A stretch of 41,264 nucleotides of DNA from Bacteroidales bacterium (GTDB lineage: Bacteria > Bacteroidota > Bacteroidia > Bacteroidales > UBA10428): positions 1 through 41,264 of the forward strand of contig JAFGVA010000113.1 in the NCBI GenBank assembly GCA_016938235.1, in the 5' to 3' direction. Below are positions 8,450 through 14,889 of the stretch, in pieces; position 1 is the first letter of the stretch, and each line of letters opens with the position of its first letter. The notes beneath the pieces were generated by a model. It had not been told where the DNA came from. It saw nothing but the letters and a program-made list of their open reading frames with translations, and ran no database searches. Both the position numbers and the translations under genes were made by a program.

Positions 8450-9676
8450 CTATACAACTTTTAAAAATCGACCTTGTTTCCTCCAATGCTTCATTACTAT
8501 TTCAGCATGCTCTTCTTCTGTCACTTTGATATAGCTTAAAAATGCCTTTTCTGTACTGTGGCCTGTCATGGCCATAATAGTAATACTTGGAAGACCTGAT
8601 TTATACAAGTTAGTTGCAAACGATCGGCGTGCAGTATGGCTCTTTACCATTTCGTGTTTATCTATCAAATCGGTTTCTCTTTTACCTCCCTTAGTGATTG
8701 ATTTACTAATTTTACCCTTAATCCCTGACAGTTTTGCAACATCTTTTAAGTATGTATTAAATTTTTGGTTGCTTATCATTTTAGGCAATTCTCCATCGTA
8801 TTTATTGAGTATTATCCTAACAACCGGGTGCAATGGGATCACAACCCTTTTTTCTGTTTTTTGTTGCTCTATCGTAATAAAATCACCCTCTATATTATCG
8901 AGCTTAATCTTAGGCAAATCAGAAAAACGACAACCAGTCCAGCAACCTATCAAAAACATATCTCTTACTCGTTCTAAATATGGTTTATTACTTAGATCAT
9001 ATTTGAACATATTAGATAGCTCATCTTCGTTTAGGTAAACATTAATACTCTGTTCAGTTTCCTTTTTAAATCCTTTAGCTTTAAAATCTGTATTCTTATG
9101 TACTTTTCGCTCTAATGCGGCATTGAATAGTGCTTTTATTACTTTAATTCTATCTGCTATGGTATTCTTTGCTAAATTTTGATTTTTTAAGAACTGCACA
9201 TTTTTATCATAAAATTCTAAGTTAACATCACCCCACTCTAAACTTGAATTGAATTTTTTAAGGCTATTTATTGTAATGTGATATGATCTAACAACACGAT
9301 AGGCATTAGGCGAATTGTTTGCATACTCTTCCATCCATTCAAACATTGCTTTCCTTTTTTCTAATTGCTTGTATTTATCTGGATGCAAGTATCTGTCAAC
9401 AACATCAACTAACCAACCTTGCTCAATGAGCTCTACCTCAATAGCTTTGATTTCAACATGGGTCTTTAACCTTGACAACTCCGCTTTGATTTTATCTTTT
9501 AATGGAAAATCTGATTTCTTAAAGTCTTGCTTTGTTAAATCCCAATATTTGAGTTTTACAGTTTGACCAGTTGCTGTTGATTGATCAATCGTTTTGTGTT
9601 TAAACCGGATGCGTATTGACACTTTCTTTTCTTGGTCTGTAGCTTTTGTAAGAACCTTAAAATATACGTTTGCCAT
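8450..9676 (-). CDS. Tyrosine site-specific integrase
   Basis: This phage-type integrase inserts and excises the element at tRNA-Arg. It has an N-terminal arm-binding domain (about 5-75), a SAM-like core-binding domain (about 105-200) and the catalytic domain (about 215-395). All six catalytic positions are visible, counted from the ATG: R250 (TGCRFSDL), K273 (QQKTEKR), H347 and R350 (SHTARRS), H373 (MTGHS) and Y382 (AFLSYIK). I start at the ATG at 9676 (MANVYFK) rather than an in-frame TTG nine bases earlier. The gene ends 11 bp before the unknown 300-aa gene, and attR lies about 195 bp upstream of its start. CATACCCTA-type repeats between start and attR fit integrase arm sites. It appears intact, so the element may still move. 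Confidence 0.95.
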   Translation of the reverse strand: MANVYFKVLTKATDQEKKVSIRIRFKHKTIDQSTATGQTVKLKYWDLTKQDFKKSDFPLKDKIKAELSRLKTHVEIKAIEVELIEQGWLVDVVDRYLHPDKYKQLEKRKAMFEWMEEYANNSPNAYRVVRSYHITINSLKKFNSSLEWGDVNLEFYDKNVQFLKNQNLAKNTIADRIKVIKALFNAALERKVHKNTDFKAKGFKKETEQSINVYLNEDELSNMFKYDLSNKPYLERVRDMFLIGCWTGCRFSDLPKIKLDNIEGDFITIEQQKTEKRVVIPLHPVVRIILNKYDGELPKMISNQKFNTYLKDVAKLSGIKGKISKSITKGGKRETDLIDKHEMVKSHTARRSFATNLYKSGLPSITIMAMTGHSTEKAFLSYIKVTEEEHAEIVMKHWRKQGRFLKVV

Positions 9677-9712
9677 GGTATGCAATTTTGAATCATAGCA
9701 AAGATAATAAAC

Positions 9713-9741
9713 TAGGGTATGACTTCAAATAATCATACCCC
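9713..9741. repeat. Inverted and direct CATACCC repeats near attR
   Basis: TAGGGTATG (9713-9721) is the exact inverse of the 9-mer found twice near attL, and CATACCCC (9734-9741) is a close direct copy. They lie between the integrase start and the right att repeat, where arm-type binding sites are expected. Confidence 0.5.
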
Positions 9742-9858
9742 AAAAATGTAAATAGAAAAGAATTTAAGTATATTGAATCATTCACACCATAGGGATGAAA
9801 CGCATAGTCAAACAGCCGTTTATCAAAAGTGTAGTTGTAATATGTATTTACATTGATT

Positions 9859-11459
9859 TTAATATATTATTCCCGTTGGAGTCACTAAAGCGGGGATTTT
9901 GTCATTAATGATGAAATCCCCTTTTTTATGCCCTTCTGTGTACCTTGCCAGTTCTGGGATAAAAGAGAAAAATGAATTTACTCGTGAGGTTCGAACTCGG
10001 TTATTTTCGTGGTTATAGTAAATTCCTTCGGGGAATAGTAAGTTTTGAAATACTTTCTTGTTGTCAATATTTAGTGATTGCCACATATTCAATAGATTAG
10101 AACTAATTTTAGTTACAAAATCCATCGCTTTATTGAGGTTCGAACTATAATTTCCTGTAGCATTTAATTCTTGCTCGATTTCAATTAATTCTTTCTCAAA
10201 CTTGGGTTTAAACTTTTGATATAAGGAACGATCAATTTCACCAATAACAAATCTTTCTTCAATAGCATCCAGCTTTTTTTGTACTTCACTTTTTTGCGCT
10301 TTAAGTGTTTTAGCTTCTTCACTTTTCGATTTAAAGAAAACGCTCATTTGTTCAGATAAAACTACCTTGATTATTTCCTGTTCTTCTTTATCAATGTGAA
10401 AGACTAAAACTAAGTCTTGAAACATTTCATGCATTGTTTTTGCACTTTTGTTTACTTTACAACCTTTAGTACGGCATTTGTAATAATATATCCCTTTCTT
10501 TTTAACCAAATAACCTGTCATTGGATTTCCACATTTTTCACATTTGGTAAATACCTTGAGTGGTAAATTTTCATTGTCTTTATTGTGTACAAATCCGTGT
10601 ACACGATTTTCTTGTCTGATATTATTTACCTGCAAAAACAAATCTCTGGAAATTAAAGGTTCATGCCTTCCTTCAATTACCTGACCTGGCAACATTTTAC
10701 TTGTTATTAATCCGCAGTAAATGGGATTTGTAAATAAAGTATTCAATCTCTTCTCTGAGATATTAACTCCAAGTGTTTTTAGTTTTCGGGCTATTTCAGC
10801 ATTCGGTGTCTGTTTATAGGCTTTCCATTCAAATGCCTTTTTTAATATTTTACCTTCCTCATTGACTACTAGATTACGCTCGGTTGCTTTTCCTTTGTTA
10901 AGGTCGGTATAGCCTCTTGGAGCTGCCCAAACCCAATGACCTTTAGAAAGTAGTTCTTTCATTCCTGTTACCACCTTATCGCGCCTAAGTTCATTATCCA
11001 TCTGCCCAACCAAAAACAGTATATACTGCTAAAAAGCTCCTGCCGGTGTTGTTGGGTCTAGTTCTTGTGTAACAGCCAAAGTAATAATGCCATGCTTTTT
11101 GATTAAATCGTTGGCTATTGAGGCTCCATTAATACCTGAACGTGAAAAACGTTCATAAGAATATACGATAACATAGTTGATGTTTTTTGACCTTTTTACA
11201 AAGGTTAGCATACGATTAAACTCCTTACGGTCATCTGTTTTTGCAGATTCGTACGTGCCACCAAAATAGCCTACAATATTTAGCCCTTTTCTTTCTGCAA
11301 ATATCTCGCAATGCTTTTTTTGAGAACCGAGACTGGTTTATCTTCTTAGTCTGCTGATGAAACTCTTGTATATATAACAGCGTTGGTGCCTTCCTTAAAT
11401 TTATCTTGAACTTTAGGTGCAAACTGTTGGAATAAGGATAAATTGCTCATAAGTGACAT
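9859..11459 (-). pseudogene. Decayed large serine recombinase
   Basis: Remains of a large serine recombinase of about 530 aa. The resolvase-type N-terminus can be read as TNAVIYTRVSSAD (catalytic Ser in YTRVSS), but a TAA follows directly near 11350. The next block (GSQKKHCEIFAE, then GYFGGTYESAKTDDRKEF and YSYERFSRSG) lies in another frame, so there is a frameshift. A second in-frame stop (TAG, 11029-11031) interrupts DPTTPAGAF-*-QYILFLVGQMDNELRRD, where Gln is expected. After that the recombinase domain (about 100 aa), a zinc ribbon (CEKCGNPM, then CRTKGC) and a coiled coil are intact. The start is ATG at 11459. The last codons run through attR and stop just inside the neighbouring element. 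It is almost surely inactive unless the stops are sequencing errors. Confidence 0.85.
9871..9889 (+). repeat. attR: second copy of the 19-bp att repeat
   Basis: Identical to 4667-4685. Only the tRNA 3' end is present here, so it is not a tRNA gene. The copy is also coding: read on the minus strand it supplies L-V-T-P-T-G near the C-terminus of the decayed serine recombinase. Confidence 0.92.
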
Positions 11460-11508
11460 TGTTAAATCTACTCTACAAATATACTGATTCGCTGGATTTT
11501 ACATAACA

Positions 11509-11712
11509 CTACAGCTTTTCGTCTAAAATCTCTTCCTTAGTAAAAGCCTCAAGAATCAATAAAGACATAGCCTCAGCATATTTAAAAAGGTTATTATAAC
11601 CCTCTTCTGTGATGTCCTTATATTTTGTTGTTTTTTGCAGGGTATCGATAGAAAGCCGTTGTTTAGCCCTTTGGGTAGCTTCATTTATAGTTTGTGAATC
11701 CGGCTTTTGCAT
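11509..11712 (-). CDS. Small hypothetical protein upstream of the recombinase
   Basis: A 67-aa protein starting MQKPDSQTI at the ATG at 11712; a longer frame exists upstream with weaker starts. It looks all-helical: TINEATQRAKQRLSIDTLQK, then TEEGYNNLFKYAEAMSLLILEAF. I know of no function. It is read toward the serine recombinase with a 49-bp gap, so it was probably part of the same mobile module. A perfect 8-bp inverted repeat overlaps its start codon, which would suit self-regulation if the protein binds DNA. Confidence 0.5.
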   Translation of the reverse strand: MQKPDSQTINEATQRAKQRLSIDTLQKTTKYKDITEEGYNNLFKYAEAMSLLILEAFTKEEILDEKL

Positions 11713-11731
11713 AATAAGTAAAATATTATGC
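11709..11731. promoter_or_regulatory. Inverted repeat over the start codon of the small gene
   Basis: gcataata (11709-11716) and tattatgc (11724-11731) are perfect inverted copies 7 bp apart, and they contain the ATG of the 67-aa gene. It may be an operator or an mRNA hairpin that hides the start codon. Confidence 0.4.
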
Positions 11732-12138
11732 GACAAACCTATTCTTATCAAATAGCGGCTAGTTGTTACTTGTTGGTAGATTTGGGTTGAATTGGATAGA
11801 ATTGGCTGTATGTTGCTATTTGTGGTTATTTTATCATCCAGTTTTATGAAGCGCCTATCATTTCAAATGAATTCTATCGATAATTAAACCTCTGGTTCTA
11901 TTTTAAAATCCTTTTCTTTATCACACGTAATAATTTTCTAACCCTGCCATTGGTTGGATAAGTTCTATGTTTAGTCATGTTATTAAAGACTAATGCCACA
12001 AGGAATAAAATAAAAGAACCTGATAACACTGGAGAAATTGCATAAAATTACACTAAGGCTTTGACTTTGCTTTTAGTTACACCATGATTAGCCATCTGTA
12101 TGAAAATTCTTTCACCTCTATTATAGTCACAACAATTA
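11732..12138. other. Intergenic stretch with no supported gene
   Basis: About 400 AT-rich bases between the recombinase module and the AbiE toxin. The only coding hint is a minus-strand frame from ATG at 12095 to 11898. It is broken by a TAA (12048-12050) and encodes a hydrophobic segment followed by a basic tail (SGSFILFLVALVF, then RKLLRVIKKRI). It may be a decayed small membrane protein or chance. I see no RNA gene and no third copy of the att repeat. Confidence 0.4.
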
Positions 12139-13158
12139 TTACCTAAAATTGGTATCCATGGTCCACTCTATTGCATTAACTCTTGATTTAAAAAACGTCA
12201 ATGATTCTATTAATTCAGAAAACATTGGTGACTTCCCATGAATCATTTGTTCCTGCATTATTTTATAATCATCTTCCCAAGCTGTAAGAAGATCTTTTGG
12301 AGGAATGAAGTCAATTGTTTGTGGTTGATGTAAATTATAGTTTACTCCGCCCAAATGAGTAAAGCTATTACGATGTTTTACAATAGTCTCATACAAATCT
12401 TTGTTATGAAGGGCTTTATACGCATACTCACTTTTCGACATTTGATAAATATCATAGAGATGCCTACTTAGTCTGTCTACTCTAATTTTTTCCCGAGGTC
12501 GTTGAAATTCTTCATGCAACAAAAATATCTTTTCAAGTAAAGTACGCTCAGGTAAAACGGAAGGTATCAATACTGCTTTCTGAGAAAACGAAACATCTGG
12601 ATAAGTTTCATCAACTAAAGAAAGAACCTGTCTGTTTTCAAAAGGCTCTCTTAATGAACGACAACCTATCTCTATCTGAATTCTTGGCTGTATATAACCA
12701 GGTGTTTCAATAATATTGGGATAATACACACTAATAATTATAGGATCTTGGTCACTTGAAACTATTTCTTCTGGTTCAATATGCACCTTCAAAAGTCCTT
12801 TATTTTTAAATGCTTTTTCTAATTCAGGATACAACGTTTCCAGTATAAAAGAATTAGCTGTTTTTCGGAGTTTTGTTCGTTGTTTCTTTCCTAAATCTCC
12901 ATTAAATCCAAAATACGAGCGATCAACAGCAAGGTCGATATCCTCGGAGAATCGTTCTATTATATTCCATGACTTGCTTAATGAAATGCCTCCTTTAAAT
13001 ACCAAGTGCTTCCCAATTTCTAATTCAAATAAAATGGCAAGTGTTTGCACTACCCACCAGTCTTTTTCAACAGCAAATGCAGGTATATCGGTCTTTTGCC
13101 ATACTTGATTGTAAGCAATCCGCTTGTCTTCATCCGGAACATTATACCATCTATTCAT
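12139..13158 (-). CDS. abiEii: AbiEii-type nucleotidyltransferase toxin
   Basis: A 339-aa toxin of the AbiEii/AbiGii family, the nucleotidyltransferase half of a toxin-antitoxin system known to cause abortive infection or stabilise mobile elements. The signature FKGGISLSKSW (residues 54-64) gives the nucleotide-binding GG..S, and RFSEDIDLAV (69-78) supplies the paired acidic residues D73 and D75. The EKDWWVVQTL block before it is also typical. The helical C-terminal half contains LLEKIFLLHEEFQR and RHLYDIYQM, as in the family. It overlaps the antitoxin gene by 8 bp (13151-13158), so translation is coupled and the toxin comes second, the usual order. Members modify RNA by adding nucleotides; the target here is unknown. 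It looks intact. Confidence 0.92.
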   Translation of the reverse strand: MNRWYNVPDEDKRIAYNQVWQKTDIPAFAVEKDWWVVQTLAILFELEIGKHLVFKGGISLSKSWNIIERFSEDIDLAVDRSYFGFNGDLGKKQRTKLRKTANSFILETLYPELEKAFKNKGLLKVHIEPEEIVSSDQDPIIISVYYPNIIETPGYIQPRIQIEIGCRSLREPFENRQVLSLVDETYPDVSFSQKAVLIPSVLPERTLLEKIFLLHEEFQRPREKIRVDRLSRHLYDIYQMSKSEYAYKALHNKDLYETIVKHRNSFTHLGGVNYNLHQPQTIDFIPPKDLLTAWEDDYKIMQEQMIHGKSPMFSELIESLTFFKSRVNAIEWTMDTNFR

Positions 13159-13762
13159 TCCCTTGATTATTTAAAGCTTTCCGCATTATGATTCGAATCC
13201 ATTCAGGAGCTAATTTTACATCGTGTTCTAACCTATCAGGCTCTTCTTTCTTTAATTGTTTCAGAACTATTTTAATCTCGTCCTCTGTTATTTTGTCTTT
13301 ACCAATTTCTTTTAAAGCCTGAATCACCAAACTACTTACATTACCAATTGCAGCTAAGTTTTTGGGAGAAGTCTTTTTGAATTTGATAGTACGTTTGCCA
13401 ACTTTAATGGTACGAGCTGAACCATCGGTGAGATAAACCGTATTTAAAGGAACTTGCGATGACAAACCTAATACATTTAAAGCCAATATACCAGTTGGTA
13501 TAATACGGGCTTTATCTCTTTTTGCTATTGCCTTTGCTATTTCTTCCGTGGTGGGCTGAACTTCACCAAAAATATCATGTGTATCCAAGCATGCATACAG
13601 TCCTCTTGCAACACGAGAAATTCTACCTTTTTCTGCTAGTCGTTCTAAAGCTTTTCCAACAGCCTTTGCAGAACCAAAACTCAGAAAATCCTCAGAAAAG
13701 AATATTGTACCTTTCTTTGATTTTTCTACCTTATAAACTATATAATCATCGATTGAATCCAT
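13151..13762 (-). CDS. abiEi: AbiEi-type antitoxin/repressor (DUF6088-like)
   Basis: A 203-aa partner of the AbiEii toxin. I start at the ATG at 13762 (MDSIDDY); an upstream TTG frame would run into the operator. The N-terminal 60 residues form a winged helix: IVYKVEKSKKGTIFFSEDFL, then SAKAVGKALERLAEKGRISR, then VARGLYAC. The C-terminal part (about 80-203) is the antitoxin domain, with the IPTGILALNVLGLSSQVP segment common in AbiEi-like proteins. In studied systems AbiEi binds inverted repeats in its own promoter and represses the operon. A perfect 10-bp inverted repeat lies just upstream here, overlapping the -7 element. Together with the toxin gene it probably acts as a maintenance or phage-defence cassette in the mobile region. 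Confidence 0.88.
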   Translation of the reverse strand: MDSIDDYIVYKVEKSKKGTIFFSEDFLSFGSAKAVGKALERLAEKGRISRVARGLYACLDTHDIFGEVQPTTEEIAKAIAKRDKARIIPTGILALNVLGLSSQVPLNTVYLTDGSARTIKVGKRTIKFKKTSPKNLAAIGNVSSLVIQALKEIGKDKITEDEIKIVLKQLKKEEPDRLEHDVKLAPEWIRIIMRKALNNQGNE

Positions 13763-13780
13763 AATTATCCCTACTAGATC

Positions 13781-13811
13781 ATGTCGCAAACTTAGCAAAT
13801 ATTTGCGACAT
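13781..13811 (-). promoter_or_regulatory. AbiE operon operator and promoter
   Basis: atgtcgcaaa (13781-13790) and tttgcgacat (13802-13811) are perfect 10-bp inverted copies, 11 bp apart, and begin 19 bp before the antitoxin ATG. On the minus strand TAAGTTTG (13787-13794) matches the Bacteroidota -7 consensus and lies inside the inverted repeat. A repressor bound here would block the polymerase, which fits autoregulation by AbiEi. Confidence 0.75.
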
Positions 13812-13890
13812 AAACATTTTCCTAATTCATAAATTTATTGACAAGTATCAGAGCAGATATTTATACTCATAACATTGATCCAGTATTCCT

Positions 13891-13926
13891 TAAAAAACAA
13901 CAAGGACTACCTAAAGAGATAGTCCT
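13891..13926 (-). terminator. Terminator of the FAS1/Sus/AraC operon
   Basis: aggacta (13903-13909) and tagtcct (13920-13926) form a 7-bp stem. In the minus direction it is followed by tgttgttttttaagg, a U-rich tail. It lies 127 bp past the AraC stop and upstream of the AbiE promoter, closing the long operon. Confidence 0.7.
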
Positions 13927-14052
13927 AAATACAAAATCAAATTTATGAGAAAAAAAACTAATTACTTAATAATTCTGTTTTACAATAGAAAGTATTTACT
14001 CTCTGGTTTTTCAATAACGAATGATCTTTTCTAACGAAATGATCTCCTTTGA

Positions 14053-14877
14053 TTAAATATGATTATTTCTAAGCTCTGTTGGAGCATAACCTGTTTTCTG
14101 TTTAAAAATCCTGCTAAAGTAAAAATTCGATTCAAATCCGGTCAGTCTTGCCACTTCGACAACACTCAGCCTTGTGTTTAGAAGAAGGCTTTTGGCTTTT
14201 CTGATTCGTACTTGCACTAAATACTGTGCCGGACTAATCCCTTTGTATTTTTTAAAAATCTTCCCAAAATAACTATAGCTTATAGAGCATTGTGATGCCA
14301 GATTGATAAAATCAATCTTTTGATGATAGTTCTCCTCAATGTAATGACAGATAAATTCTACATGCTTATCTCTTGAGGTTTTTGCAAACAGTTCAGCATC
14401 AGACAACTCTAAAGACTTATTAATAAGCTCAATTACCTCACTTCTTAAATGATTGTCTTTATTTGATTCTTTGTTTTGAGAAATAAAGATGACTTTCGAA
14501 AATTGATATTTAATAATTTCATGTGTTCCACACTGTATGATTCGAGGGTATGGTTTCAACAGATGATTATCAAGCAAATAATTCACAAGATCAATATGAC
14601 ATTGTAGGTTTAACGCTGTCCATCCTGCATTATTAATGGCTTTGAACCTGAAATTCTGGTTTGAAAAGAACAAGACCAAAGATCCTGCCTGAACATCAAG
14701 ATAAACATCATCAGATTCGAGAATACCACAGCCCGTTGTTATATAGATAATTTGCAGGTCAGGACCATTGACCGTTAAACTTCTTTTACAAGATTTATCC
14801 GAATCATCTCTTTGTGATCCTTTATTTAATTCTGCATGTCTGGTGCTTATTTGTATGGCATCTGTCATATTTCCCAT
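14053..14877 (-). CDS. AraC-family transcriptional regulator
   Basis: A 274-aa cytoplasmic activator. Residues about 45-110 form a cupin-like sensing domain (QAGSLVLFFSNQNFRF), and the C-terminal 100 residues carry the double HTH of AraC: HQKIDFINLASQCSISYSYF, then FKKYKGISPAQYLVQVRIRK, then LSVVEVARLTGFESNFYFSR and FKQKTGYAPTELR. It begins 12 bp after the stop of the SusD gene, so it is the last gene of the operon. Its product would rise with expression of the transport genes, suggesting feedback. A second Met at residue 4 is possible. It is separate from the AraC-type domain in the HTCS protein. Confidence 0.9.
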   Translation of the reverse strand: MGNMTDAIQISTRHAELNKGSQRDDSDKSCKRSLTVNGPDLQIIYITTGCGILESDDVYLDVQAGSLVLFFSNQNFRFKAINNAGWTALNLQCHIDLVNYLLDNHLLKPYPRIIQCGTHEIIKYQFSKVIFISQNKESNKDNHLRSEVIELINKSLELSDAELFAKTSRDKHVEFICHYIEENYHQKIDFINLASQCSISYSYFGKIFKKYKGISPAQYLVQVRIRKAKSLLLNTRLSVVEVARLTGFESNFYFSRIFKQKTGYAPTELRNNHI

Positions 14878-14889
14878 TCAGGTCGTGGA

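Larger units (their letters stand above)
4667..9889. mobile_element. 5.2-kb integrative element in tRNA-Arg (tyrosine integrase type)
   Basis: A perfect 19-bp direct repeat (4667-4685 and 9871-9889) frames 5,204 bp of inserted DNA. The integrase gene lies at the right end next to the att repeat, as in most tRNA-targeted elements. Gene order in the direction of transcription (right to left) is: integrase, unknown 300-aa protein, terminator, MerR-like HTH protein, winged-helix protein, hairpin, replication-initiator-like protein, unknown 191-aa protein, hairpins. There are no relaxase/coupling genes, capsid genes or Zot-like ATPase. It is therefore either a small integrated replicon or a mobilisable satellite that needs a helper for transfer. 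The structure is seen directly; the lifestyle is inferred. Confidence 0.88.

Noticed and set aside
8568-9038. Plus-strand gene opposite the integrase
   Set aside because: It is antisense to a gene with all catalytic residues conserved; no independent coding evidence.
9871-9889. A second tRNA gene at the right end of the element
   Set aside because: Only the last 14 bases of the tRNA plus five downstream bases are present and no cloverleaf can form; it is the att copy.
4667-9889. Complete filamentous (inovirus) prophage
   Set aside because: Despite the initiator-like protein, there is no Zot/pI-type ATPase, no run of small hydrophobic coat genes and no secretin.
11898-12095. Small membrane protein gene on the minus strand
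   Set aside because: The frame is broken by a TAA after 15 codons and has no recognisable relative; kept only as a remark in the intergenic entry.
14080-14095. Third copy of the att core (gttggag) inside the AraC gene
   Set aside because: Only seven bases match and the rest differs; chance.
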